Shown here in pieces: positions 7,539-17,245 of a stretch of DNA of 64,000 nucleotides. Location of the stretch: the NCBI GenBank assembly GCA_017617065.1, contig JAFZWP010000010.1:1-64000 (forward strand), written 5' to 3'. Every line of letters begins with the position of its first letter. Position 1 is the stretch's first letter. Under the pieces are notes generated by a model. That model ran no database searches. It was not told the origin of the DNA and was given only the letters and a program-made list of their open reading frames with translations. This DNA is from Bacilli bacterium (GTDB lineage Bacteria; Bacillota_I; Bacilli_A; ML615J-28; CAG-698). The position numbers and the translations under genes were made by a program.

Positions 7539-7964
7539 CTAAAATAGTACTGCAACATCATTTGCAATTTCCTCTAAAACTTTCTTATCTTCTTCTTTAA
7601 ATCTAGAAAATGATGGTGAATCAATATCAATAACACCAACTACATTTCCATCTTTTATAATTGGGGTTACAATTTCTGATCTAGATTTAGCAGAACACGC
7701 AATATGACCTTTAAACTCTAATACGTTATCTACGATTAGAGTCTTTTTTTCTATTGCCGCAGTACCGCATACTCCTTTTCCAAATGGAATAGTTATGCAA
7801 GCTAGTTCCCCTTGGAATGGCCCTAAATATAATTTATTATCTTTAGCTAAATAAAACCCACACCAATTAATATCTTCCATCTCATTTAAAATAGCACTAA
7901 TGTTTGCTAGGTTTGATACAAGCGGTATATTTTTATCAATTATTGCTTTAACTTTACTAATCAT
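7539..7964 (-). CDS. Free methionine-(R)-sulfoxide reductase (GAF domain)
   Basis: A 141-residue single GAF-domain protein that reduces free Met-R-sulfoxide. The fRMsr signature is clear: WCGFYL, the cysteines in GPFQGELACI and GKGVCGTAA, and the catalytic-type cysteine in HIACSAKSRSEIV, then GVIDIDSPSFSRF. The start at 7964 is preferred over 7976 because GGAG lies six bases before it. It overlaps the end of the GH3 gene by eight bases, so it is translationally coupled as the last gene of a long operon. Confidence 0.93.
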   Translation of the reverse strand: MISKVKAIIDKNIPLVSNLANISAILNEMEDINWCGFYLAKDNKLYLGPFQGELACITIPFGKGVCGTAAIEKKTLIVDNVLEFKGHIACSAKSRSEIVTPIIKDGNVVGVIDIDSPSFSRFKEEDKKVLEEIANDVAVLF

Positions 7965-10407
7965 TTTTAGCTCCATCCATATAAACTTTAGATCTTAGCA
8001 TTTGTTCTATTATTAAACTTACTGCTCTATTTAAATCATTAATACTTAGCATGCCATTTTTAAGACCTTTTTTAATCATCTTCTTAGCACTTTTTGCTCC
8101 TGGCATAATTAGGTCAACGCCACTAGCTAGCGCTATTGCATCATTTGCTCTATCACCACCAGTTTCAAACCAGTCAGTCATGACTAAACCTTTATATCCC
8201 CATTCACATCTTAAGATTTGAGTATTAAGGTCATATCTGTTACCAGCATATGTACCATTAATTATATTGTAGCTAGACATTAAAGCATCTACCTTAGCGT
8301 TCTTGATACAAATCTCAAATCCTTTTAGATAGATTTCTCTTAACGCTCTTTCGGATACAATGCTATTTGAATGTTGACGATTATCTTCAGTATTATTGCA
8401 AGCAAAGTGCTTGATAGTGGCATAGTTACCTTCAATACTACTAACACCATTTGCAATTGAAGATGCAATCACTCCACTTACAAGTGGATCTTCTGAATAA
8501 TATTCAAAATTACGTCCACACAAAGGATTACGGTGAATATTTAAAGCTGGTCCTAAAAAGTAAGTAATTCCATATTCAGCCATCTCTAAACTAATAGCGT
8601 GACCTACTTCATAACATAAATCTTCATTAAATGTTTGCGCTAAAGACACTCCAACAGGAAAGGCTGTAGCATATTGATATAAGAATTTATGGCGAGGTTT
8701 AGCTAAGAAAGGAGTTAGGATCCATTTAGGCATTCTATTCATCATACCCACTGGAAAACTACCCATTATCATCTTTTGTTTGCCGGCTTTATTAATAGCT
8801 GATTCTCTTAAAATCCTAAGTCCTGCTGGTCCATCACATAAATTTAAGTTAATGATGCCTTTTTTAAATAATTTAGTAGTCGTTTTACCAACAGCTCCTG
8901 GTGTATAAATTCCAGCACTATCCATCATTCCTTTAATTCCCATACCAACACATAAATCTACTTTTTCGTTTATTGTCAGTTTATCTACTAATAAATCAAC
9001 ATCTTCACTAAATTTATATTTTGGTTGATTATAATTAATCTCTATTTCTTCTATATCATTAATAGTTAGAGTTTCTAAATTAGTAGGAATAATATAATCA
9101 TTATCAAATGATGGTTTAAGTAGATCTAAATCATAATCGCATTTAACTAAATTAGTTAATTTATATGGATAATATGTTTTATCTAAATTAATACCATATA
9201 TAATTTTAGATTCTTCTAAACTTGGACCTGCCCAAATTAAATATAAGCCTTTATCTAATACATAACTTGCTTTAGACTCTTGGAATGATGCGGCTTCTTT
9301 AATATCAAAACAAAAATGAAGCACTTCACTTTCACCAGCTTCTAATTCTTTAGTCTTTTTAAAGCAAATTAAGCGCCTATATTCTTTAGCTATCTGGCCT
9401 TTAGGCATTGAGACATAACACTGCACTACTTCTTTGGCTTTAAATACCCCAATATTAGTGACTTGTACATCAAAACTAATATTTGATTTATCTACTTTAA
9501 AATTAGAATAATTGTAACTAAACTTAGAATAAGATAATCCATATCCAAAAGAGAATCTAGTTTTAACTTTAAATGTATCAAAATATTTATAACCTACATA
9601 AATATCTTCTTTATATTCTTCTTTAGATAAATCACCTAAATAACTATATTCAGCCCCATTAGGGATGTCACTATAGCTTAATGGCCAAGTAGAAGTTAGA
9701 CGTGCAGATGGTGAAATATTTCCTTTTACTACGTCCGCAAAGGCATTTCCTCCTTCTTCACCTAAACCATTTACGTACAAAATTGCATTTAAATCAAGGT
9801 GGTCGATATTTGATAAATCCATGCCCGATCCAGAATTGATAACTAAAATAACTGACTGATAATGTCTTTTTAAAAATTCTAAGTTTTTAACTTCTTCATC
9901 TTTCAAACTATAATCGCCATTATCAAGTCTTTTATCTTTTCCTTCTCCTGCTTGGCGACTAGCTACATATATAGCAACATTAGTATTGCTATCTACATCA
10001 TCTTCTTCAATTAATCTACCAACTGGATAAGAAAATTGCTCAGTTGCATCATTAAGTAATGTAAATGGATTAAAACGTATGCTATTAAATAAATCTAGTG
10101 CTTCCTTAAATTCTAAATCATAATCGTCTAACCATTTATTAGATGTGATATTAAAACCTTTATTAAGTAAGCCACTATATATAGATACACTATATCTTTC
10201 GTTTACTTCACCAGATCCAGTTCCGCCTTTAATAGTCTTTCTAGCTCCACTACCAAATAGAGCAAGGCTGTCCTCTTTTAAAGGCAAAATGCCATCATTT
10301 TTTAATAAAACGATGGCTTCGCTTGCAGCTTTATATGCTATATAACGATTATCTAATTCTAATTTCGTTATATCTTTAGAAAAAGATGCATATATTACTT
10401 GTTTCAT
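7957..10407 (-). CDS. GH3-family beta-glucosidase with reversed domain order
   Basis: An 816-residue cytoplasmic enzyme without a signal peptide. The usual GH3 order is inverted. The alpha/beta sandwich domain comes first (about residues 20-300; SEAIVLLKNDGILPL, then KGGTGSGEVNERYSVS). A fibronectin-III-like domain follows (about 310-390; VVQCYVSMPKGQIAKEYRRL). The TIM-barrel domain comes last (about 470-805; LCDGPAGLR, KHFACNNTEDNR, nucleophile Asp in GLVMTDWF). The same inverted order is known from rumen Butyrivibrio/Ruminococcus GH3 enzymes, so it is a recognised subgroup. It likely removes beta-linked glucose or related sugars from short oligosaccharides. It sits between the phosphoesterase and fRMsr genes in one operon. 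Confidence 0.93.
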   Translation of the reverse strand: MKQVIYASFSKDITKLELDNRYIAYKAASEAIVLLKNDGILPLKEDSLALFGSGARKTIKGGTGSGEVNERYSVSIYSGLLNKGFNITSNKWLDDYDLEFKEALDLFNSIRFNPFTLLNDATEQFSYPVGRLIEEDDVDSNTNVAIYVASRQAGEGKDKRLDNGDYSLKDEEVKNLEFLKRHYQSVILVINSGSGMDLSNIDHLDLNAILYVNGLGEEGGNAFADVVKGNISPSARLTSTWPLSYSDIPNGAEYSYLGDLSKEEYKEDIYVGYKYFDTFKVKTRFSFGYGLSYSKFSYNYSNFKVDKSNISFDVQVTNIGVFKAKEVVQCYVSMPKGQIAKEYRRLICFKKTKELEAGESEVLHFCFDIKEAASFQESKASYVLDKGLYLIWAGPSLEESKIIYGINLDKTYYPYKLTNLVKCDYDLDLLKPSFDNDYIIPTNLETLTINDIEEIEINYNQPKYKFSEDVDLLVDKLTINEKVDLCVGMGIKGMMDSAGIYTPGAVGKTTTKLFKKGIINLNLCDGPAGLRILRESAINKAGKQKMIMGSFPVGMMNRMPKWILTPFLAKPRHKFLYQYATAFPVGVSLAQTFNEDLCYEVGHAISLEMAEYGITYFLGPALNIHRNPLCGRNFEYYSEDPLVSGVIASSIANGVSSIEGNYATIKHFACNNTEDNRQHSNSIVSERALREIYLKGFEICIKNAKVDALMSSYNIINGTYAGNRYDLNTQILRCEWGYKGLVMTDWFETGGDRANDAIALASGVDLIMPGAKSAKKMIKKGLKNGMLSINDLNRAVSLIIEQMLRSKVYMDGAKND

Positions 10408-10411
10408 TTTT

Positions 10412-11701
10412 TTACCTATTAGTTGGTGCGTAGTCTGGATATAGATATTTATCTAGATATACATCATAGAATTTATTTTGATCTACGCCATAATCAAGGT
10501 ATGCATTCTTATGTTCTACAGTAAATGTATTATCATTCTTAACTGTTACAACCATTGCTCCTCTTTGCAAGCCAGATTTATTGATGCCTTTATAAGCTGT
10601 ATTATCTAGTGACATACCATAAGCTAATATTACACCTTTATAATTTACCATTGCATTATTAACATGGTCATGACCGCAGAAAATGGCCTCTAGTGAATTA
10701 ATGCCATCAGGGCCTAACTGTTCGAATAATTTATCATTATCGTTAGGTGCTACTTCTAAGTTATGGCATCCACCATACCAAATTCTACCGCCCATATCTT
10801 CATCAACTAATTCATCCCAAACACCACTAATGTAATTAACATCAGCTGTATCATTAAAGTTATTATTCTTTAAATCACGATAAGCTTGTTCAAATTCACC
10901 TGTAGGGATATGGAAGAAGAATAATGATTTAGCAGGGTTAACTCCATCGCCTAAAGATAATAGTGTTTGTTTTGCCCATGCAACTTGCTCATCATGAATC
11001 ACATCATATAACCAGTTCATTGAAGCAGCAAATGATGTATCGATATAATCATTAGAATCAAATACCATAATCGCTTTTCTAACTGAATTATCTGTCCCTC
11101 TTAAAACGATACATTGATTAGATACACCATAGCCATTAAATTCAGATTGGAAAATACAATACTCATATTTATCTTTCATATATAAATCACCAATTTGTTT
11201 ACGATTGAAATAATCATATGCTTCTGTATCATGATTTCCAAATGCCACTGTATAATAAACGCCTAGTTTTTCGAATAAATCGATAACTCTCTTTGATGCC
11301 ATTCTGTTATTAAAACTAGAACCACCACCAAACATTGGTCCGGGAACACAAAATACACTATCACCATTTAAAACAATTAAGTCTGGTTTTTCCACTTGAA
11401 CCATTGTCATTACTTCATACATCGTCTTCTTATCTTTTTTAAGTGACCAATGTCCACCACCGATATGTAAGTCATTAAGTTGCATAATCTTAAAATCACC
11501 ATCAGTAGTAAATGTATAATGACCATCTTCACCAACAGTTGGAGTAAGCTGGTTAGCATATTCAACTTTATCAAATGAACGAATGTAATTTTTAAGTGTC
11601 AAGCTAGAAATAACATTTAACATAGCAAGTACTAAATAAATTGCTACAACTGTCCCAACAATAAATCCTAAAATTTTTAATATCTTTTTTAATACTTTCA
11701 T
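10412..11701 (-). CDS. Membrane-anchored calcineurin-like metallophosphoesterase
   Basis: A 429-residue protein with one N-terminal membrane helix (about residues 8-32) and an outside catalytic domain. The two-metal phosphoesterase motifs appear in order: DLHIGGGH, LNGDSV (for GDxV), FGNHDTE, and GHDHVN near the end. It resembles the purple-acid-phosphatase/DCR2-like branch. The substrate is not predictable from sequence. GGAG lies six bases before the start. It lies between the TldE-like and GH3 genes in the same operon. Confidence 0.88.
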   Translation of the reverse strand: MKVLKKILKILGFIVGTVVAIYLVLAMLNVISSLTLKNYIRSFDKVEYANQLTPTVGEDGHYTFTTDGDFKIMQLNDLHIGGGHWSLKKDKKTMYEVMTMVQVEKPDLIVLNGDSVFCVPGPMFGGGSSFNNRMASKRVIDLFEKLGVYYTVAFGNHDTEAYDYFNRKQIGDLYMKDKYEYCIFQSEFNGYGVSNQCIVLRGTDNSVRKAIMVFDSNDYIDTSFAASMNWLYDVIHDEQVAWAKQTLLSLGDGVNPAKSLFFFHIPTGEFEQAYRDLKNNNFNDTADVNYISGVWDELVDEDMGGRIWYGGCHNLEVAPNDNDKLFEQLGPDGINSLEAIFCGHDHVNNAMVNYKGVILAYGMSLDNTAYKGINKSGLQRGAMVVTVKNDNTFTVEHKNAYLDYGVDQNKFYDVYLDKYLYPDYAPTNR

Positions 11702-11711
11702 TTATAACTCC

Positions 11712-12974
11712 TTAATTAACTGTTACATCTTTAATTAGTGCATATTTAGCACCACTATAATTATTGATATTTGATACTTCTTTACTCAAAGACATTCCAT
11801 CTAGTGCTTCTTGTAAATTAGCACTGAAAGAGAATCCACTAACCGGAATTACATCTTTACCATCAAAATATAAAGCTAGTCTTACTTCGCCACCTAAATA
11901 ATTTTGATAAGCATCGACTTGAATTCCTGACATATCATATATTTCTAAATATGGTTTTGTTTTAAATGCATCAACTGATTTCTTACCTTTTGATAAGCAA
12001 ATCTTATTTAGATTACCAGTTGGGTTTTCGTTAATGTAACATGCATATCTATTATTTCCATAATATGACTTGACAATACCATTTTCTACTAAAGTTCTTT
12101 TAGCAAGTCTTACACCATCCACATCAAAATAATCATATTTAGTGTTAGCATCTAGGCTAATACTAATTTTATTAGAAGTTAAAACTTCCCCTAAATTCTT
12201 TAGATTTGAATGATTATAAACGTCTGCATAATGTAAGTTATCAATTACTTCATATGCTAATTCCATTAAATCTTTATCGCGTAAGATGATATTAGATTTA
12301 CTAACACCTTCAAGTCTAACTGCTTTTCCACGATTATAAACATCTCTAATAGCACCTTTAGCATCACTTGCTGCTTTTTCGTAGTTAAGTTCATTATATT
12401 CAAACATACGATATAGTTCTGTCTTTAGGTTTTCACCATAAAATGATGGAATTGCTTCAATACTAATCTTAAAAGTTTTCTTTTTATAATCTACACCGTT
12501 AGAGTTAACAATGTGAGTAGTTACATCATCAAAGAATAATTCTAATGAATTAAAACGAGCCACTTCATTAGACTGACTAAAGAATAATTTAGCCATCTTA
12601 GTTAAGATATCAAATGGAGCTTCTTCTAGTGCTTTATAAGCCATGCTCTTCTTTTTATCACCTTTAACTAGGCTATATTCTTGATTCTTAATGAAGCTTG
12701 CTTCATAGATTGCTTGATCAATTAGTTTTTCTAAATTAGCTTTAGATTCTTCATGGCTTACAATGAAACTAGCTTCACCCATTAATGTTTTACCTTCTAC
12801 ATTACTTTTAACATAAACTGTTACTTGGTCTTCGGTTGTAGAGACGCGACGAACAGTTTCTAATTTTTGTAAATCATAGAATTGTTGATAGGAATCTTCA
12901 ACTGTTTCAATAATACGATACTGGCTAACACCTTTAGATACTAGAGATTTAATTATTTTATTAATTCTTGACAT
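11712..12974 (-). CDS. TldE/PmbA-family protein
   Basis: A 420-residue partner-type subunit of the TldD/TldE metalloprotease. It shares the family fold, for example an N-terminal segment on misacylated-type strand motifs and a C-terminal GGEVRLALYFDGKDVIPVSG, but lacks the HExxxH zinc motif. That identifies it as the non-catalytic TldE/PmbA half. In E. coli the TldD-TldE heterodimer trims unstructured peptides such as microcin precursors. The gene follows the TldD-like gene by one base, so the pair is co-translated. A second pair lies at 60795-64000. Confidence 0.88.
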   Translation of the reverse strand: MSRINKIIKSLVSKGVSQYRIIETVEDSYQQFYDLQKLETVRRVSTTEDQVTVYVKSNVEGKTLMGEASFIVSHEESKANLEKLIDQAIYEASFIKNQEYSLVKGDKKKSMAYKALEEAPFDILTKMAKLFFSQSNEVARFNSLELFFDDVTTHIVNSNGVDYKKKTFKISIEAIPSFYGENLKTELYRMFEYNELNYEKAASDAKGAIRDVYNRGKAVRLEGVSKSNIILRDKDLMELAYEVIDNLHYADVYNHSNLKNLGEVLTSNKISISLDANTKYDYFDVDGVRLAKRTLVENGIVKSYYGNNRYACYINENPTGNLNKICLSKGKKSVDAFKTKPYLEIYDMSGIQVDAYQNYLGGEVRLALYFDGKDVIPVSGFSFSANLQEALDGMSLSKEVSNINNYSGAKYALIKDVTVN

Positions 12975-12975
12975 A

Positions 12976-14382
12976 TTAACCTATTTTAACCTCCGCTTTA
13001 ATACTAGCGCCACCATCAGATACTCTTACCCATTCTTTGTATCCTTTTCCACAAGATCCAGATCCAATAATATCGAATGTATCTTTAGCTACCATAGAAA
13101 TTGATTCAAGTAAATCGATAACATATCCACTCATTACAACTGGGGATACAATCTTACCGCTAAATTTACCATTAACGATTTCTCTACCATATAGGGCTGT
13201 ACATTGGATTCCCCAGTTTTTAGGGTCTTCCATACCATTATTAGTAATCGCAATATAGTATCCATAATCTACACTAGCAATCATTTCTTCTAAAGTCTTA
13301 TCCTTTTTATCAAAGAATGTGTTTGTCATTCTTGTATATGCTTTATGCTTATATGATTCGCGTCTACCATTTCCAGTTGGCTTAACTCCTAAAATTGAAG
13401 CAGAAACTGCATCACAAATACCGCTTTGAAGAATACCTTTTTTAATAATAACTGTATCTTGAGCTAGTGTTCCTTCATCATCAAAGAAATATGAAGCACT
13501 AGAAACAGTTGCTTTAGCTCCATCGTGCATTGTTACATGTTTACTTGCTACTCTTTTACCCATGTATTCTGCACCTTTTGCTCTATCCTTAACAAATTGG
13601 TCCATTTCTAGTCCATGGCCAAATGCTTCATGAGCGATTAAGCCTGTAATTGAAGGGTCAGTAATAATTGTATATTTACCAGGAGTAGGCATAGAGGCGC
13701 TGCATAATTCTAAAGCTAACTTAGCAACATCCACAATTGATTCTTTTAAATGACTAAATGCATAATCAGAATCATTAGTTCCAAATCCATCATATGCATA
13801 TTTAATGTTATCATCTTTACCTACTAATACAAATGTACGTGGATTAATCCATGTATAGAATTGTTCAAGGTCGCGATCAGCTGATATATACATCTTTGAA
13901 AATTCAGAAAATTCAATACTAGCACGAGCATTAATTACAGCTTTATCAAAGTTTGCACCAATTTTTACTACTTCATCTAGTTTAGCAAGGATTTGTTCGT
14001 CACTTAATTGTGTACCTTTTGTTAAACGTTTGAATTTCTTAGTTAACTTTTCTTCTGTAATTTTAGTAGCCTTTAAGTCTTCAATACCTTTATTTTGGTT
14101 AACCATTAATTCAATTTCACTAACGATTTTGTCGATTAGGTTAGCTTTAATTTCATTAAATGAATATTCATAATATTTATGATCTTTATAAACTCTAACT
14201 ACAAATCCAGCTTCTGTTATATTAGATGGAGAAATACCAGATATTTTTGTATCAACCATATAATTTTTACTAACTACATCAGTAGCTAGAACTGAAGCAA
14301 ATTCAAATTTTTCATCTAGTCTATTAATAAGTTCTTTTAATAATTTCTTTTTTTGTTTTAAATATGGAGAAAATTTATTCAT
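12976..14382 (-). CDS. TldD-family metalloprotease subunit
   Basis: A 468-residue protein of the modulator-of-DNA-gyrase/TldD family. It has the zinc motif HEAFGHGLEMD (HExxxH), then GKRVASKHVTMHDGA, YFFDDEGTLAQDTVIIKKG and RRESYKHKAYTRMTNTF, all typical of TldD. It should form the catalytic half of a heterodimeric peptidase with the next gene. The start codon overlaps the stop of the upstream small membrane protein as TAATG. Confidence 0.93.
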   Translation of the reverse strand: MNKFSPYLKQKKKLLKELINRLDEKFEFASVLATDVVSKNYMVDTKISGISPSNITEAGFVVRVYKDHKYYEYSFNEIKANLIDKIVSEIELMVNQNKGIEDLKATKITEEKLTKKFKRLTKGTQLSDEQILAKLDEVVKIGANFDKAVINARASIEFSEFSKMYISADRDLEQFYTWINPRTFVLVGKDDNIKYAYDGFGTNDSDYAFSHLKESIVDVAKLALELCSASMPTPGKYTIITDPSITGLIAHEAFGHGLEMDQFVKDRAKGAEYMGKRVASKHVTMHDGAKATVSSASYFFDDEGTLAQDTVIIKKGILQSGICDAVSASILGVKPTGNGRRESYKHKAYTRMTNTFFDKKDKTLEEMIASVDYGYYIAITNNGMEDPKNWGIQCTALYGREIVNGKFSGKIVSPVVMSGYVIDLLESISMVAKDTFDIIGSGSCGKGYKEWVRVSDGGASIKAEVKIG

Positions 14383-14807
14383 TATTTATCCTCTAAATCT
14401 CTAACTTTCTTTTCAAGAGATTCTATTCTTTCTTTTAATTCTTTATTTTCTTGTTCTAACATCTCTAGTTTTGTAGAGGCAGTGTAAGAATTCACATAAC
14501 CAAATCGGTTAACACTTTTTTTATATCTTTCGTAATTGCCTTTTTTTGGTAATACAAAGAATAAAGTAATACCTAATAATAAAAATAATAAGCCAATGCC
14601 ACCAAACACAAAACCAAATATATTAGTTTCCAAATCTTCACTAATAATTAGGGCGGCTATGCCAATTAATAAATAAGTGCCACCTAATCCACAAAATACC
14701 CCGCATATTACTCTTCTAGCAATACTGGCTTGCCTCTTAGATGCTTCTTCGTATAGTTCTTTTTCTTTTTGTTCAGCACTTTTTTCTTCAAAATCAAAAT
14801 CAAACAT
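14382..14807 (-). CDS. Small membrane protein with C-terminal coiled coil
   Basis: A 141-residue protein I cannot assign to a named family. It has an acidic/basic N-terminus, two membrane helices (about residues 36-55 and 65-88) and a C-terminal leucine-heptad coiled coil (LEMLEQENKELKERIESL). The ATG at 14807 is chosen because AGGTG lies six bases upstream; the GTG at 14816 lies inside that ribosome site. It overlaps the tldD start, so it could act as a membrane tether for the neighbouring peptidase, but that is only an inference from position. Confidence 0.7.
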   Translation of the reverse strand: MFDFDFEEKSAEQKEKELYEEASKRQASIARRVICGVFCGLGGTYLLIGIAALIISEDLETNIFGFVFGGIGLLFLLLGITLFFVLPKKGNYERYKKSVNRFGYVNSYTASTKLEMLEQENKELKERIESLEKKVRDLEDK

Positions 14808-14845
14808 TATATTCACCTTATATTTATTTAATAAATATTTCCTAT

Positions 14846-15550
14846 TTATTTTTTGTCCTTAAATACAAGTGTTGGCTTGCCAATTGTAACTTTTTGATCT
14901 GGCATCACGCTTTCAGTCAAAAATACGTTAGCCCCAATTGTACAGTTAGCCCCAATTGTTATATCACCTAATATTGAAGCACATGCATAAATCGTAACAT
15001 TATCTTCAATGGTAGGATGTCTTTTAACACCACGTAAGCTAGTAGCATTTTCTAGTGATAATGCTCCTAAAGTTACACCTTGGTAAATCTTTACACGTGA
15101 TCCAATGATTGTAGTTTCCCCTATTACTATACCAGTACCATGGTCAATAAAAAATGGTGTACCGATTTTAGCAGCTGGATGAATATCAATTCCTGTAGCC
15201 GAATGAGCTAGTTCACTAATTAATCTTGCTTGGACTTTTAAGCCAATCTCACGCAAAACATGGGCTATTCTATAACATGTAATTGCTTTATAACCAGGGT
15301 AAGCTAGCACTACTTCTTCAGATGAATCAATAGCTGGATCAGATATCATATAGAACTCTAAATCGTCTTTTAATTCTTTTTTTATTATGTCAATCTTGCT
15401 AATAAAACTATCTAAGTACTCTTTATCATCACTAATGTTAGCTAGAAATGACTTCTTAATTTCTTCTAAAGAAGTTTCACTACCTGTTAAGTAATTAGTA
15501 GTTTCTTTTAAAAAGCAAGAATAACAATCTTTATTATAAATACCTACCAT
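14846..15550 (-). CDS. cysE: Serine O-acetyltransferase
   Basis: A 234-residue left-handed beta-helix acetyltransferase that makes O-acetylserine from serine and acetyl-CoA. Signs are the alpha-helical N-terminus with DPAIDSSEEVVLAYPGYKA, the catalytic region GIDIHPAAKIGTPFFIDHGTG, and hexapeptide repeats such as IIGSRVKIYQGVTLGA. Its start overlaps the end of cysK by seven bases. It supplies the substrate of CysK directly, so the pair makes cysteine from serine and sulfide. Length is as expected. Confidence 0.94.
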   Translation of the reverse strand: MVGIYNKDCYSCFLKETTNYLTGSETSLEEIKKSFLANISDDKEYLDSFISKIDIIKKELKDDLEFYMISDPAIDSSEEVVLAYPGYKAITCYRIAHVLREIGLKVQARLISELAHSATGIDIHPAAKIGTPFFIDHGTGIVIGETTIIGSRVKIYQGVTLGALSLENATSLRGVKRHPTIEDNVTIYACASILGDITIGANCTIGANVFLTESVMPDQKVTIGKPTLVFKDKK

Positions 15551-16416
15551 GAATATCTATCACCTCGATCGGGGAATATTACAACTACATTTTTATTTTT
15601 AATACCTAGATTATTTAGATAACTGATAGCACCAGCTAACGCTGCTCCACTTGAGTATCCACAATCAATACCTTCTAAATCTCTAATCATTTTAGCCATC
15701 TTTATTGCTTCTTCACCTTTAACTAAAGTCACTTCATCAACTACTTTTAAATCTAAAATATCAGGAATAAAGTTGGCCCCAATTCCTTGAATTAGATGTG
15801 GATGCGCTTCACCTTTAGTAATTAGAGGGGATTCATTTGGCTCAATACCTACTATTTTTGTATCTAATTTATTATCTTTATAATATTTACCAATACCGCT
15901 AATTGTTCCACCCGTACCAATACCAGCAAATATATAATCAGCTTTTGCTTCCTTATCAATTTCGGGAGCGGTTGTATAAAAATGTGCTAAAGCATTATTT
16001 TTATCTTCAAATTGTCTAAACATTATAGCATTCTTTGTAGAGGCAACTATCTCACTTGCCCTTTGTTTACACTGTTGCATACCACCATCAACTAGTTCTA
16101 GCGTTGCTCCATACTTTTGAATCATGGCTCTACGCTCAACTGACATACTTGATGGCATCACAATAATTGCTTTATAGTTTAATTCTTTTTGAAAAAAAGC
16201 AAGGGATATTCCCATATTTCCACTAGTAGCCTCTACTACAGTTCCACCATCTTTTAATAAACCTAACTCTTTATCTTTTGATAGCATATAGAAGCAGGCT
16301 CTATCTTTAATTGATCCCGATGGGTTGGTAGCTTCTACCTTAGCATAGATATTATTTATACAATTATACTTTTTTAATATTTTATCTAATTTAACAAGTT
16401 TTGTGCTACCTACCAT
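15544..16416 (-). CDS. cysK: Cysteine synthase (O-acetylserine sulfhydrylase)
   Basis: A 290-residue PLP enzyme (fold type II) that makes cysteine from O-acetylserine and sulfide. The PLP lysine is in NPSGSIKDRA, the substrate loop in EATSGNMGISLAF, and the phosphate-binding loop in FAGIGTGGTISGIGKY; the C-terminal PLP-ring serine lies in GYSSGAALAG. It is about 15-20 residues shorter than typical CysK, mainly at both ends. It follows the ABC permease by ten bases and overlaps cysE. Confidence 0.94.
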   Translation of the reverse strand: MVGSTKLVKLDKILKKYNCINNIYAKVEATNPSGSIKDRACFYMLSKDKELGLLKDGGTVVEATSGNMGISLAFFQKELNYKAIIVMPSSMSVERRAMIQKYGATLELVDGGMQQCKQRASEIVASTKNAIMFRQFEDKNNALAHFYTTAPEIDKEAKADYIFAGIGTGGTISGIGKYYKDNKLDTKIVGIEPNESPLITKGEAHPHLIQGIGANFIPDILDLKVVDEVTLVKGEEAIKMAKMIRDLEGIDCGYSSGAALAGAISYLNNLGIKNKNVVVIFPDRGDRYSW

Positions 16417-16426
16417 TTTTTAACCT

Positions 16427-17245
16427 CTATTTTAAATCTTTTTTATTAAATGCTAGTACTCCTAAAAATACATTAAGACCGCCAAATAATACATATGATA
16501 TCATTCCTTCCAAGAATACCGTACTATTTACTTCCGTAGCAGCAAGGGTAGATCCATTAGCGAATAATGGAATGAAGTATAATACATATTTTAATGGTTC
16601 GAATTTTTCCATATCCTCAAACATACCAAATTGGAATACCACATAGAATATCATCGTAACAAAGGCGATTACCATTGTAAATGCTACTGTTAGGATAATT
16701 GATGGAGCAATTGATCCTAAAATCAAAGCTAAGAATGTAGTTACAGTTGCCATAAACACGTATGTAGCTATACCAATAATCACTGAATAAATTAAACCTT
16801 TTAGTTCTTCAGCTGAAAATGATGGTTGTTTAAATAACAATAATGTAAGTAAAATCGTAATTGAAGCATATACAGTAATCATTATTAGGTTATAAATAAC
16901 TGATGCTAATAAATGCGAACAGTATATTGTCGTTCTAGAGTGACCTGCTATTACTTTATTACGCAATGTTCCATTCACTATATCTAGTGAAACAAATATT
17001 ACAGAAAATATAACAATCACTAACCCAATATTATCAGAAACGGAAAAAGCACTTTTTATCATTGATGCTACACTGAATAGTCCCATACTAACATCTTCAC
17101 CATCAGCCATCGCTTTCATTGATAATTCAATGCCATAATACATTAAAACAATTACAACTGGTAAAGCAGTAGCAATGATTAAACCAATGCGAGCAAGCTT
17201 ACCCCTAAAAATTCTAAATAAGTCAGCTTTTAGTAAACTAAGCAT
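16427..17245 (-). CDS. ABC-2-type transporter permease
   Basis: A 272-residue membrane protein with about six helices: one near residues 15-35, then after a loop a block of five up to the C-terminus. It resembles ABC-2 permeases that pair with single-domain ATPases in bacitracin- or lantibiotic-resistance-type exporters. It overlaps the ATPase gene by eight bases, with GGAGG inside the overlap. The substrate cannot be told from sequence. Confidence 0.85.
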   Translation of the reverse strand: MLSLLKADLFRIFRGKLARIGLIIATALPVVIVLMYYGIELSMKAMADGEDVSMGLFSVASMIKSAFSVSDNIGLVIVIFSVIFVSLDIVNGTLRNKVIAGHSRTTIYCSHLLASVIYNLIMITVYASITILLTLLLFKQPSFSAEELKGLIYSVIIGIATYVFMATVTTFLALILGSIAPSIILTVAFTMVIAFVTMIFYVVFQFGMFEDMEKFEPLKYVLYFIPLFANGSTLAATEVNSTVFLEGMISYVLFGGLNVFLGVLAFNKKDLK

